Shown piece by piece: positions 35,295 through 44,093 of a stretch of DNA of 64,000 nucleotides. Source of the stretch: Bacteroidota bacterium (GTDB taxonomy: Bacteria > Bacteroidota > Bacteroidia > UKL13-3); the NCBI GenBank assembly GCA_027487835.1, contig JAIYCU010000019.1, forward strand, positions 89,395 to 153,394, given 5' to 3'. Within the stretch, counting starts at the first letter, position 1; every line of letters starts with the position of its first letter. The notes under the pieces were generated by a model that was not told the DNA's origin, searched no databases, and saw nothing but the letters and a program-made list of their open reading frames with translations. The position numbers and the translations under genes are program-made.

Positions 35295-37039
35295 AAACGT
35301 TGTGTATCAATTTTTTCTCCTGCTACAAATAGACTACAATGATAAAGACCCTTGGTAGAAAAGCCATGCTCAAACACCACTTCATTGATGTTTTTGTTTA
35401 AGTCGATGTGTAATTCTTTCACAATTCGTCCTTGGAGGTCTGTTATCATTAGGCTGCCAACCAAGCCTAGTTTTGGGTTTTGAACCCAAACGCTAAGACT
35501 TAGGGTTTCGTCTATAGGATTAGGACTTACCGGTAAAAGTTGCATCGTTTTGCCTGAGGCCGCGTTTTCTTGCAAACTTGTAGGAGGCACGCCGGCTACT
35601 TTTACATATTTCTCTAAAGAAAACAGGCTTTCTGTTCCTTCTGCATCTTGTGTGGCTATACTCACAAAATAAAAGCTATCTTTTTTTACATGATAGGTTT
35701 TTAAATCGCTTTGCCCATTCAAGGTAAAAAGGGTGTCAAAGGTATTGCTCCTGCTTCTAAAGCCAATTTTATAAGCATAATTTGATTGGGGATTGGTAAT
35801 TTTAACTGAGAGGCCGTTGCCATCATTTATGAGCTCAAACTCTGGCGGATTCTGCGGCCCAATGGCCAGCATGGCGCTTGTAATACCATTTATTTGCACA
35901 TTTCTTTTTAAGTAGCTTGTACTCACAAATAGGGAATCGAGCTTCCCGTCACCATTCACATCTTTTCCTAAAACATCGCGGGTGCTGTGTTGTCGGTCTT
36001 GGTAACCTGCAGCACTAGCATTGGCATCACCATGCTCATTGGCACTGGTAAGTCGAATGGCTGCATACCCTTGTTGCCTAAACGGAATATGGTCGCCACC
36101 ACGCCCAATGCGGTCTTCTGCATTCATAATTTGAATGTTAGTTTTTACTGGCATTTGGGCAAGTAATTCTTCCTCAAAAGAAAGCTTTGTAAACCTTGCC
36201 AAGCCTTTTGGCATTGAATAATTTGCACCTGCAGAGAATATTCTAACCTGCAAACTGTCAATTTCATTTTCACCTGGGCAGCCTGGCGGGGAGGCTGTCT
36301 TTCCGCAAATGATGCCACCAATTACATCATTGTTTAAAACTGCTCTAATAGGAAGTGTGTTTGTTTTGGCAAATACTGCAAAAGCATTGGCGCCATCTAA
36401 GCCTTGCTCTTCTGCGGTGGTGAGCATAAATACCAAGGTTCGCGGGTAAGTTTGCGAACTCAATACCCTGGCGAGCTCTAAAACCAAGGCAACACCACTT
36501 CCATTGTCTTCCATGCCTCGGGCTTCGCAGGCGGTATCACAAACGGTTTCGCAACGGCTGTCGTAATGGGCCTCAATTAAGATAAACCCTTTCTGACTAG
36601 TATCTGTACCTGGTAAAATACCCAATACATTTTTATGGGTGCCAATATTACATATTTGTTGGTCGAAGCTAAAGAAGCCGCTCTTGAAAGCAGGATTTGC
36701 TTGGCCAAAACGCTGAAATTGTTGCAAGGCCCAATTTCTGGCAGCACCAATTCCATTGGTTAAGGAGAGGGTATCGGAGCCAGAATTTCTATTTCGGAAT
36801 TGGTTCAAACCGAATAAAAATTGAAGTAATGAATCTGAAGAAGTTTGGGATAGCAAGGCTTGTTTTATGGCCGCTTTGTTGGGCTTGGTTTGACCCGAAT
36901 AATATTGCGAAGGAGCGTATTGACCCTTTAGAATTTGAAGCATATTTGGATCACTAAACCTAAAATTGCTTTGGGCAAACAGCTGGCAAACCATCAACGC
37001 CAGTGCCAAAGCCAAAGTAAATTGTTTGATATAATTCAT
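35282..37039 (-). CDS. M28-family metallopeptidase with T9SS sorting domain
   Basis: About 585 aa from the ATG at 37039, which directly starts a good signal peptide (MNYIKQFTLALALALMVCQLF); in-frame upstream codons would add 21 unneeded residues. The M28 zinc-peptidase core includes LIEAHYDSR, MEDNGSGVALVLELAR, LTTAEEQGLDGANAF and VLNNDVIGG, with metal ligands His, Asp, Glu and Asp in family order. A fibronectin-type-III-like segment (~400-500) precedes a T9SS type A tail (NPIDETLSLSVWV to the end). It is therefore a secreted, probably surface-attached aminopeptidase. Cysteine-rich insertions near the active site (CETVCDTACEAR) are unusual and may form disulphides. Confidence 0.9.
   Translation of the reverse strand: MNYIKQFTLALALALMVCQLFAQSNFRFSDPNMLQILKGQYAPSQYYSGQTKPNKAAIKQALLSQTSSDSLLQFLFGLNQFRNRNSGSDTLSLTNGIGAARNWALQQFQRFGQANPAFKSGFFSFDQQICNIGTHKNVLGILPGTDTSQKGFILIEAHYDSRCETVCDTACEARGMEDNGSGVALVLELARVLSSQTYPRTLVFMLTTAEEQGLDGANAFAVFAKTNTLPIRAVLNNDVIGGIICGKTASPPGCPGENEIDSLQVRIFSAGANYSMPKGLARFTKLSFEEELLAQMPVKTNIQIMNAEDRIGRGGDHIPFRQQGYAAIRLTSANEHGDANASAAGYQDRQHSTRDVLGKDVNGDGKLDSLFVSTSYLKRNVQINGITSAMLAIGPQNPPEFELINDGNGLSVKITNPQSNYAYKIGFRSRSNTFDTLFTLNGQSDLKTYHVKKDSFYFVSIATQDAEGTESLFSLEKYVKVAGVPPTSLQENAASGKTMQLLPVSPNPIDETLSLSVWVQNPKLGLVGSLMITDLQGRIVKELHIDLNKNINEVVFEHGFSTKGLYHCSLFVAGEKIDTQRLWFR
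36802..36811 (-). repeat. GGTTYRAACC dispersed motif, copy 8
   Basis: GGTTCAAACC followed by GAAT, in the M28 peptidase gene; encodes GLN. Confidence 0.85.
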
Positions 37040-37152
37040 AAGCAATGAGTTTCTTAAAAGGAAATTTAGTTTAAAAGTAAGGATTAACTTATAAATCAAC
37101 AAGTGCTTTCTTCCTTTTATATTTATCTTACCACCCCTTAAGAATTTAATCT

Positions 37153-38202
37153 ATGGATAAAGTTGGCATCCTCTTTATTGTGTATAATAGGCCTGAAAAG
37201 ACCAAATTAAGTTTTGATGCCATTAGGTCGCTTAAGCCAAACTACTTAATTATTTCTTCAGATGGTGCCAAGGATTTGAATGATCAATTAAAAGTAAATC
37301 AAGTTAGGGAAATTGTGAAAGTAATTGATTGGCCTTGTGAAGTTAATTATATTCATCATGAATTGAATATTGGGTGCAAGGCGAATATTATTAGTGGAAT
37401 TGATTTTGCTTTTGAGCAGTTAAATAAATTAATAATTATAGAAGATGATATTATCGTCTCTACCGACTTCCTCCGTTTTTGTGAAGAGATGTTGAATAGG
37501 TATGAAAACAATGAAACTGTTTATTCTATTTATGGCTTTAATGGTTTAGGAGCGCAAGATGATTTGTCTTTTGATGGGTATTTTTCTAAAAGACATGCCA
37601 TTTGGGGTTGGGCAACTTGGAAAAGGGCTTGGTTAAAATTTAGAAGTTTTGATTTAGAACTAAGCCCAATGATAGAAGCAAAAATTAAGGCCTATTTTGA
37701 TAATTCTTTTCCAGCTAATTTGTATACCTATGTTAGCAAAAATAAGCAGTTTATTTACGATAATTGGGAAACTCACTGGGACCTATTTATTATTATTCAA
37801 GGTGGATTTTCAATTTGCTCAAGTAATAATTTGATTCAGAATATTGGCTTCGATGAAGAAGCAAATCGAACAAAACATCCTGATATAAGAAGTGCGGTTC
37901 CTATTGTTTTGATGAAGCCAAGTACAGAATATTTTACCATAAAAAGCGTCTATGATGCAGAAATAAAAGCGGCCGATGAAGCCCAATATTTATTAAGAAT
38001 AATTGCGAGTTATGCCGAACCTAGAAAATTATTTACGATTCATAAAGCAAAATTAAATGTATTAGACCCCGCATGGGCTATTCAACTTGAGCCATTTAAA
38101 ATGGCGGCAAAATCCCTTAAGCTACTTAAACATTTAGAAAAGCAGATTGATAACTTGGAAATAAAAAACCTGATTAGCATATTTGAGCGTGTTCATGAAT
38201 AA
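37153..38202 (+). CDS. Glycosyltransferase, GT-A fold (GT2/GNT-I-like)
   Basis: A 349-aa nucleotide-sugar transferase. The N-terminus has the GT-A opening VGILFIVYNRPEKTKLSFDAI, then SSDGAKD, and a metal-binding acidic stretch LIIIEDDIIVSTDFL. The histidine/tryptophan segment KRHAIWGWATWKRAW is typical of a subset of bacterial transferases that add sugars to polysaccharides or surface proteins. No membrane segment is visible. It is the first of three transferase genes reading right, with 8 bp of overlap with the next. Donor and acceptor cannot be inferred. Confidence 0.85.
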   Translation: MDKVGILFIVYNRPEKTKLSFDAIRSLKPNYLIISSDGAKDLNDQLKVNQVREIVKVIDWPCEVNYIHHELNIGCKANIISGIDFAFEQLNKLIIIEDDIIVSTDFLRFCEEMLNRYENNETVYSIYGFNGLGAQDDLSFDGYFSKRHAIWGWATWKRAWLKFRSFDLELSPMIEAKIKAYFDNSFPANLYTYVSKNKQFIYDNWETHWDLFIIIQGGFSICSSNNLIQNIGFDEEANRTKHPDIRSAVPIVLMKPSTEYFTIKSVYDAEIKAADEAQYLLRIIASYAEPRKLFTIHKAKLNVLDPAWAIQLEPFKMAAKSLKLLKHLEKQIDNLEIKNLISIFERVHE

Positions 38203-38821
38203 TTTAAAGGTTAGTTTTATTGTGGTCTGTAAAAATGCAGAAACTTATATCAATAGATGTATTGATAGCATTGTAAACCTTAACATCGAGAATTATGAAA
38301 TCATTATTGTGGATGGAAATTCATCGGATCAAACATTGGAAAAAATAGCACATGAACCTATTACTTTAATCCTCCAACAAAAAGGCATTGGTATTGGTAA
38401 TGCCAGAAATGAAGGGTTAAAAGCTGCTTCTGGTTCAATAATTTGTTTCTTAGATACAGATGACTATTATATAAAAGAGACTTTTTTAGAGATGTTAAAT
38501 AATTTATGCTCAAGTGATACTTTAATGGCACTTGGCGCTTATTTAAATAAATCTTTAGAACAGCCTCTCATAGCATACGAAGCCTATACGCCTGGCGGTT
38601 TTATTTTTAAGCGAGAAATTTTTGAAATTATTGGTTTGTTTAGAGAAGATTTTGAGGTGGCCAGCGACCATGAATGGTTTATTAGGTTAATAAGAAGTAA
38701 GAACTTGTTTCAAATGTTTCCCTCTGTACTGTTAATGAAAGAAATGCATGTATCAAGTTTAAGTGCAGTAAAAAAAGATATTTACAGGCGCGAAATGATG
38801 CAACTATTTAAAACAAAATAA
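38195..38821 (+). CDS. Family 2 glycosyltransferase
   Basis: About 208 aa from the ATG at 38195, which overlaps the previous stop by 8 bp. Classic GT2 features: VSFIVVCKNAETYINRCIDSI, YEIIIVDGNSSDQT (UDP-binding), GIGNARNEGLKAASG and the DxD metal motif FLDTDDYY, then SDHEWFIRL near the C-terminus. It is short for GT2, consisting of the catalytic domain alone, so it probably works with partners at the membrane. It is the middle gene of the three-transferase block. Confidence 0.9.
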   Translation: MNNLKVSFIVVCKNAETYINRCIDSIVNLNIENYEIIIVDGNSSDQTLEKIAHEPITLILQQKGIGIGNARNEGLKAASGSIICFLDTDDYYIKETFLEMLNNLCSSDTLMALGAYLNKSLEQPLIAYEAYTPGGFIFKREIFEIIGLFREDFEVASDHEWFIRLIRSKNLFQMFPSVLLMKEMHVSSLSAVKKDIYRREMMQLFKTK

Positions 38822-38825
38822 GTAA

Positions 38826-40079
38826 ATGAGGATAACCTATATTTTCCCTAGAATGGGTTATGGTGCTGGCATAACAAATATTTTAACTGAAATAAAATAT
38901 ATAAAAAACTTAAACCTTAATTTTACCTTTCAGCTCATTGCCATTGAAAAAATTAATATTCCCGAGTTAAGTTTGAAAGCCTTTTCATTAGGGGTTAAAG
39001 TAAGGTTGGCGCCGTCTGATAGCCAATTAAAAACAATATTGGAAAATACCGACTTAGCTGTATTTCATTATTGGAATTGTCCTAGCAGTTATGTGTTTAT
39101 TAAAAGGTTACAATTGCTTAGCCTGCCCATGAGATTATGTTTGAGTATTAGAACTAATGGTTTTACTTATCCGCAAATTCCTCCGACTTGGGTTTTTGAT
39201 ATGGCTGTTGGGATTATTAAGGTTCATCCTAAAACTCCAGTTGAACATGCAGGCGAAAAACCAGTTATTCAAATTCCCAGTATCATTGAGGTGATGGAAT
39301 CTAGGAAAGAACTTTCGTTCCCCAACTTCAATAGGTTTAAGTTAATTTATGCAGGCGCGTTTAACCCCTGTAAAACCCATCCTCAGTTTTTAGAGATTCA
39401 TCAGAACCTTCCCATTAAAAATTATCAGTTAGATGTTTATGGCAATATAAATCCAACCTTATTTCCTACTAATTCAAACATTCATCTTAAAGGATTTTCT
39501 AATAATCTGCAAGAAATCATAGGTTCCTATCATATGCTCTCTAATTTACAACACAGAATGGCTTATAGTTCTTTTGATAAAATTATGAAGGAATGTCAAT
39601 GGGTAGGAGTGCCACCCATTGTGATAAAGGGAAGCAGTGTGGGAGATTTAATACAACATAATGTGGATGGCATAGTTGCCAATGACCTTGAAGATTATGT
39701 AGAGAATTTAGCAGAAATTTCAAAGAATGAGTCGCGCTATTTGGCCTTACGATCTTCCACATTTGATTGTACTCGTGCAAGCTATAAGCCACTAGAAATT
39801 ATTGAAAAAACAATTGATTTTTATGCCTTGTTGGTTCAAACCAACTCCAAAAATGCGATACATAGTAATGTTCCTGAGCGCCCATTGCAAGCTTGTATAG
39901 ACGGACTTGGAGAAGGAAAGTCTGCGTTAGAAATAAGTTTGAATAATTTTACAAAAGAAGAGCTTTGGTTTTTATTGCATTGTGAAGGAGGTTTGGCGCA
40001 ATTCAGCCATTACTTTGAAGAGGATTTAAGTTTAAATGAATTGATTGCGACTATTCAAACTTGCTTATTAGAGCAATAG
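38826..40079 (+). CDS. GT4-like (GT-B fold) glycosyltransferase
   Basis: A 417-aa predicted retaining glycosyltransferase. The start MRITYIFPRMGYGAGITNIL is a GT-B N-terminal Rossmann strand; the C-terminal half has LIYAGAFNPCKTHPQFLEI, a YGNIN strand, HLKGF and a donor-site-like ECQWVGVPPIVIKGSSVGDLI. The usual EPxGxxxxE acidic motif is weakened, so the assignment is to the fold rather than an activity. About 80 residues after the donor site form an extra helical tail. It starts 4 bp after the GT2 gene and overlaps the convergent HprK-like kinase stop by 12 bp. Confidence 0.75.
   Translation: MRITYIFPRMGYGAGITNILTEIKYIKNLNLNFTFQLIAIEKINIPELSLKAFSLGVKVRLAPSDSQLKTILENTDLAVFHYWNCPSSYVFIKRLQLLSLPMRLCLSIRTNGFTYPQIPPTWVFDMAVGIIKVHPKTPVEHAGEKPVIQIPSIIEVMESRKELSFPNFNRFKLIYAGAFNPCKTHPQFLEIHQNLPIKNYQLDVYGNINPTLFPTNSNIHLKGFSNNLQEIIGSYHMLSNLQHRMAYSSFDKIMKECQWVGVPPIVIKGSSVGDLIQHNVDGIVANDLEDYVENLAEISKNESRYLALRSSTFDCTRASYKPLEIIEKTIDFYALLVQTNSKNAIHSNVPERPLQACIDGLGEGKSALEISLNNFTKEELWFLLHCEGGLAQFSHYFEEDLSLNELIATIQTCLLEQ
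39833..39842 (-). repeat. GGTTYRAACC dispersed motif, copy 9
   Basis: GGTTCAAACC in the GT4-like gene; flanks TT and AAC are less extended than most. Encodes VQT. Confidence 0.8.
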
Positions 40080-41015
40080 AATTTGTTCTTTTAAAAAGCG
40101 CACATTGTCATTTAAATTAGGACCCAATCCAATATCGAATACAGGAAGTGCATGCACAATTTTTTTTACTACAAGCACTGTTTTAGGGGCATCTGCTTTA
40201 TTATTTACGGTAAATGCCATAGACGAAGCTAGGCTGTGATAAGCATCCTTTAAAGATCCTTCAGAAATGCTGCAGTAGCCATTCGATTTATGCAAACAAA
40301 ATATAGCTTTAACCTGGCCTTGCATTTTAAAAACATCGGAATTCAATTGCAATAAGTTTAAAAAATGTTTTGAGTTTCCTTTTTGTTTTAGAGGGAGGGG
40401 CGGAAAATTTTCAGCAAATAAACTTAAAGATTCAGCACGCAAACGCACAGAAGGATAGGTGCCATAAACTTCTAGAGGTTTTTCTGCATTCACAAAACAC
40501 ATATCATCGCTAATTACATTGCCACCAGACAAAGCCCATGCGGCTGTGGTGGTAGATTTTCCAGTATTTTGTTTGCCTGGTAACAATACATATTGCTTTT
40601 CTAATCCAATAGCTGCGGCATGTATAGGGGAGTAATTACTTTGATTGTTAAGATAAATTATAAAGTTAAGTAGGGGATAATTGAAAGTTAAAACATCTTC
40701 CAAACGTGATTCTTCAATATAGAAATAGTACTTAGAAAAAGATTTTTCTAGAAAGAATCCAAATCCAAATCCCATAAACATCCAGTTTTCTGAGTCCGAA
40801 TTCCACACCACATCGTCCTTGCTATAAAGTTTCTTCCAGTATAAATCTTTTGCAAGTGTGTAAACTTCTTTGTTCCAGACCAATTCGATGACCACATTTA
40901 GGCCAGTGAAGGATTGTTGCAATGGAAGGCCTTCATTTAGCAATGCTAGCACATTTGCTGGTGCCTTTATGGCTAAAGTTAGGCCTCCAGCTAGGCCAAG
41001 AAACTTTTGTTGCAC
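40068..41015 (-). CDS. HprK-like (PqqD-associated) kinase
   Basis: A 315-aa P-loop protein. The Walker A motif LLPGKQNTGKSTTTAAW (near residue 155) and ALSGGNVISDDMCFV resemble the HPr kinase/phosphorylase catalytic domain, as do the following YGTYPSVRLRAESL residues. It lacks the HprK N-terminal domain and instead has a ~140-residue family-specific leader. Such HprK-like proteins accompany PqqD-like proteins in peptide-modification and polysaccharide loci; some relatives phosphorylate the C-terminus of lasso peptides. The PqqD-like gene is immediately upstream with adjoining codons. No precursor peptide was found, so its substrate is unknown. Confidence 0.75.
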   Translation of the reverse strand: MQQKFLGLAGGLTLAIKAPANVLALLNEGLPLQQSFTGLNVVIELVWNKEVYTLAKDLYWKKLYSKDDVVWNSDSENWMFMGFGFGFFLEKSFSKYYFYIEESRLEDVLTFNYPLLNFIIYLNNQSNYSPIHAAAIGLEKQYVLLPGKQNTGKSTTTAAWALSGGNVISDDMCFVNAEKPLEVYGTYPSVRLRAESLSLFAENFPPLPLKQKGNSKHFLNLLQLNSDVFKMQGQVKAIFCLHKSNGYCSISEGSLKDAYHSLASSMAFTVNNKADAPKTVLVVKKIVHALPVFDIGLGPNLNDNVRFLKEQILLL

Positions 41016-41417
41016 TTAAGCTTTTTTATTTGGCCATCCATTCATCGTAACTTCATGGATGGGGTCTAATTTTATCAAACCACTGATATCATCAAATTTC
41101 TCAAATACGAAATTGGCATCAAGGTTTAAATTGATTCCGGCAATTTCAATTGTAGTGTTGCTGGTGGTTTCGGTTTGAACCAAAATTCCTTCTACAATTA
41201 GAAGAGAAACAAAAGATTGGAACTGTTCACCTACTTTTTCACCATAGGTTTGAGTTATGAAATTTGTAATTGAACTTGGCGCAATACCTTCAATTAATAG
41301 CCTAAAAAGTGGTAAACCGTTTTCTTTAATAGAATAATAGATACCCGTTTGGAAATTGACAAGCACTATTTCATCTTCAAAATCTTCAATATCAAAATTA
41401 GAAATATCAACCTTCAT
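41016..41417 (-). CDS. PqqD-family peptide chaperone-like protein
   Basis: A 133-aa protein with a PqqD-like fold: VLVNFQTGIYYSIKENGLPLFRLLI, SSITNFI, FQSFVSLLIVEGIL. In RiPP systems PqqD-type domains hold the leader peptide for a modifying enzyme. Here the only partner is the HprK-like kinase, whose gene starts on the next base. The ~40 residues after the PqqD core are extra and may form a second small domain or even carry the modification target. No radical SAM, protease or lasso cyclase gene is close. Confidence 0.75.
   Translation of the reverse strand: MKVDISNFDIEDFEDEIVLVNFQTGIYYSIKENGLPLFRLLIEGIAPSSITNFITQTYGEKVGEQFQSFVSLLIVEGILVQTETTSNTTIEIAGINLNLDANFVFEKFDDISGLIKLDPIHEVTMNGWPNKKA
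41172..41181 (+). repeat. GGTTYRAACC dispersed motif, copy 10
   Basis: GGTTTGAACC in the full context TTTC-CAAAA, in the PqqD-like gene; encodes VQTET on the minus strand. Confidence 0.85.
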
Positions 41418-41513
41418 AGAATGAAATTTAGCTTATTTGTAGAATAATATCTACAATATTACCAAATAATAACTAAAAGTTGGCTGAATCGGGATATAAG
41501 TTTCACTTTCTCC

Positions 41514-42413
41514 CTAGCCCAAAATCTCCTTCACAGCCTCCTCGGCGTGCATGAATTGGAAGCCGAAGCCTACTTCTTGAATTTTCTCTGACGATATATT
41601 TTGGTCGGATAAAAGCATGCCGCCCATTTCGCCCATCATTAGTTTTAACATGAAGCCTGGCACCGGTGGTAAAAACATGGGTCTATTCATGGCCTTGGCA
41701 ATGAACTTTGTAAGGGCTGCATTGCTTGCGGGATGTGGGGCAACACCATTGTAAATGCCACTGTGTTCAGGATGTTGACCTAAAAATAGAAACATCCTGC
41801 ATAAGTCGTTTACATGAATCCAAGGTACCATCATTTTACCATTGCCTAAAGGTGCTGCCAATCCGTAGTTGGCCAATTTGCCAATTTCTTTAATAAAGCC
41901 GCCTTCTTTACTTAAAACAATCCCAATTCTTATGATGCTCAATGGAATACCCATTTCTGCAAATGCCTGGGCTTCCTTTTCCCATTGCACGCAAACATCT
42001 GCTAAGAAATTGGTGTCGGCAGGATATTCCTCTTTTACAAGCCCTTGTGGGTGGGTGCCATAAATGCCAACCGCTGAGGCAGAAACTACAGATTTTATTT
42101 GGTGTGAATGACTTTTTAAGGTTTGGGCAATGAGGCGTGTACCCTGAATTCTACTTTCTAAAATTTCATTTTTGTAAGAACTTGTCCACTTTTTATCAGC
42201 AACACCAGCCCCTGCAAGGTGGAAAATATGGGTGGTTCCTTCCAGAAATTTAGGGTCAATTTCCATTTTATCAGGGTTCCAATAATAGGCATTTTTGTCC
42301 TGTTTACGAGGGTTTCGGGTGAGGATACCTACTTCTATACCTTGCTTGATTAACAGGGTGCTCAGGTGTTGCCCCACATTTCCACTTCCTCCGCTGATGA
42401 TGACTTTTGTCAT
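41514..42413 (-). CDS. TIGR01777-family NAD-dependent epimerase/dehydratase
   Basis: A 299-aa extended SDR protein: nucleotide-binding GGSGNVGQHLSTLL at the N-terminus, FHLAGAGVADKKW, the RIQGTR turn, VSASAVGIYG (active-site region with YxxxK altered) and the C-terminal DUF1731 domain (PPVPGFMLKLMMGEMG and LSDQNISSEKIQEVGF). Family members occur widely (YfcH, plant cell-division relative) with no agreed substrate. It is divergent from the CarH-like regulator with 36 bp between starts, holding a 17-bp palindrome, so it is the best candidate target of that regulator. Confidence 0.9.
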   Translation of the reverse strand: MTKVIISGGSGNVGQHLSTLLIKQGIEVGILTRNPRKQDKNAYYWNPDKMEIDPKFLEGTTHIFHLAGAGVADKKWTSSYKNEILESRIQGTRLIAQTLKSHSHQIKSVVSASAVGIYGTHPQGLVKEEYPADTNFLADVCVQWEKEAQAFAEMGIPLSIIRIGIVLSKEGGFIKEIGKLANYGLAAPLGNGKMMVPWIHVNDLCRMFLFLGQHPEHSGIYNGVAPHPASNAALTKFIAKAMNRPMFLPPVPGFMLKLMMGEMGGMLLSDQNISSEKIQEVGFGFQFMHAEEAVKEILG

Positions 42414-42418
42414 AATTG

Positions 42419-42435
42419 TGTTTTATAATAAAACA
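42419..42435. promoter_or_regulatory. Palindromic operator candidate between epimerase and CarH-like regulator
   Basis: Perfect inverted repeat TGTTTTAT-A-ATAAAACA in the 36-bp divergent gap. Its size fits a MerR-type dimer site over two back-to-back promoters. Confidence 0.6.
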
Positions 42436-42449
42436 ATTTATTTACGCCA

Positions 42450-43400
42450 ATGTTTACTTCTAACACACAGAATATACAAAATAAATTGGGAACCTTCTCT
42501 ATTAAAGACATAGAAGCGCTTACGGGTATCAAATGTCATACCCTTAGGATTTGGGAGCAACGCTACGGAATAGTTGTGCCCAAACGCAGCGATACCAATA
42601 TTAGGTATTATGACGACTCTGATCTAAAAACCTTGCTCAATATAAGTGTATTAAACGATAACGGTTTTAAAATTTCTGAAATAGCAAAGCTAACCTCCGA
42701 CGAAATATCCGAAAAGGTGCTGGAAATAAGTCGTTCGGGTAACGAGTTTAAAATCCATATTCGCTCTTTTATATCAGCCATGCTAAGTTTTGATGAAACA
42801 GGCTTTCATAAATTAATGAATACCTATATTATTCAATTTGGCATTGAGGAAACATTCCTGAAAATCGTTTTTCCTTTTCTACAAGAAATTGGTTTGCTTT
42901 GGCAAGTGGGTACTATTCAGCCTTCGCATGAGCATTTTGTATCTAATATCATCAAACAGAAATTATATGTTGCCATTGATGGGCAAGTGGGGAAGTATAG
43001 CAATAATCGCAAGCGTTTTTTATTGTTTTTGCCAGAATCTGAAAAGCATAGCCTTGGACTCCTTTTCGCTAATTTTTTGATTAGGGCAAGGGGACATGAA
43101 GTTTTATATTTGGGTCAGGAAGTGCCATTGGTAGATTTAAAGGAAGCCTTAGAAAAGGATAATCCTGATTTTATTTTAACCATGTTAACCATCCCACAAC
43201 CTGATTTAGATAAACAACAATTTGTCAACTTCTTAACAGAGAATTGGCCTTATAGTCAGATTATACTTTCAGGGCCACAATTTACTTATGCCACCCTCGA
43301 GTTTTCGAAAAATGTGCATAGAATTTCACAATTCTCAGAGCTTATCCATTTAGTGGAAAGCTTGGAAAACGAAAACCTCAAACGTAATTTAATTTCCTGA
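42450..43400 (+). CDS. MerR-family regulator with B12-binding domain (CarH/LitR-like)
   Basis: A 316-aa regulator. The MerR winged helix occupies ~15-85 (TFSIKDIEALTGIKCHTLRIW, NIRYYDDSDLKTLL), a helical B12-cap domain ~95-180 and a Rossmann cobalamin-binding domain ~188-300. The cap has Trp151 with Glu161-His162, matching the Wx9EH signature of light-sensing CarH proteins. The lower-ligand motif appears as ExHxxG with His200 (EKHSLG). In CarH, adenosyl-B12 drives a DNA-bound tetramer that light breaks apart. Light response here is inferred from these residues. It is divergent from the TIGR01777 epimerase across a palindromic operator. Confidence 0.88.
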   Translation: MFTSNTQNIQNKLGTFSIKDIEALTGIKCHTLRIWEQRYGIVVPKRSDTNIRYYDDSDLKTLLNISVLNDNGFKISEIAKLTSDEISEKVLEISRSGNEFKIHIRSFISAMLSFDETGFHKLMNTYIIQFGIEETFLKIVFPFLQEIGLLWQVGTIQPSHEHFVSNIIKQKLYVAIDGQVGKYSNNRKRFLLFLPESEKHSLGLLFANFLIRARGHEVLYLGQEVPLVDLKEALEKDNPDFILTMLTIPQPDLDKQQFVNFLTENWPYSQIILSGPQFTYATLEFSKNVHRISQFSELIHLVESLENENLKRNLIS

Positions 43401-44093
43401 TTTCTGACTTTGCAATAAAGGTAGGAGTCGCTTAAACTCCTCTTCCGTTACAACTTGGTAGGTGGCTGGAATTTCAAAGATTTTATCTTCCATTGGCACC
43501 AAGCTTACCAATTTGACGGTTAACTGCATAATTACCCCATTATTATTAGAACTGTATTGCATTAAAAAGCCTGGTATCTCTTTTAGTCCTTCCTCATTTT
43601 GGGTATTATAGGGCATAATTTCTCTGGTAAACCAACATTCATTAAAGCTTGTATCGTATTTAGTTTGCTTTATCACTTGGGCTTTTTGGCAGTTATAGCC
43701 TGCAATTTTCTTGTATTCATTGATTAGGTTTACCTTAAAAGAAAGCTGCAATGAATCTGGCACCATTTCTTTTTTAAAAGCTACCATTTCACTATCACTT
43801 TTTTTGAGCGCAAGTTTTTTGCTAAAGATATTGAGTAAAACAATAGTTTCTTTAGAATTGCCGTCATAGATGGTAGTGTTTTTGCCCATTCCAGCCAAGC
43901 CCATTTCCATGCGTGTTCTTTTGTCTTTAAAATAGAAGCTTGCTTCGTGGGGCAGCAAATGTTCATTGCGTCTCATTTCTGCTGGCAAATTTTGGTAGGT
44001 AATATCATAGAATAATTTGCCTTCTTTGATGAGGGTTTGCCCTTCACATTTAAAGGCAACAACTAGGAGTATTAAGAGATAAAATTTACGCAT
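43389..44093 (-). CDS. GLPGLI-like exported protein
   Basis: About 234 aa from the ATG at 44093, whose A is shared with the TAA stop of the upstream enoyl-CoA hydratase gene (TAATG), implying translational coupling. Signal peptide ends KCEGQ. The mature protein starts GKLFYDITYQNLP and includes IAGYNCQKAQVIKQ and CWFTREIMPYNT, the pattern of the GLPGLI/DUF4412-like families of Bacteroidota: single-domain beta-rich envelope proteins of unknown function. The stop overlaps that of the convergent CarH-like regulator by 12 bp. Confidence 0.7.
   Translation of the reverse strand: MRKFYLLILLVVAFKCEGQTLIKEGKLFYDITYQNLPAEMRRNEHLLPHEASFYFKDKRTRMEMGLAGMGKNTTIYDGNSKETIVLLNIFSKKLALKKSDSEMVAFKKEMVPDSLQLSFKVNLINEYKKIAGYNCQKAQVIKQTKYDTSFNECWFTREIMPYNTQNEEGLKEIPGFLMQYSSNNNGVIMQLTVKLVSLVPMEDKIFEIPATYQVVTEEEFKRLLPLLQSQKSGN

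Noticed and set aside
40068..41015. True HPr kinase/phosphorylase
   Set aside because: The N-terminal HprK domain is missing and no HPr or PTS gene is nearby; the PqqD neighbour indicates the HprK-like subgroup.
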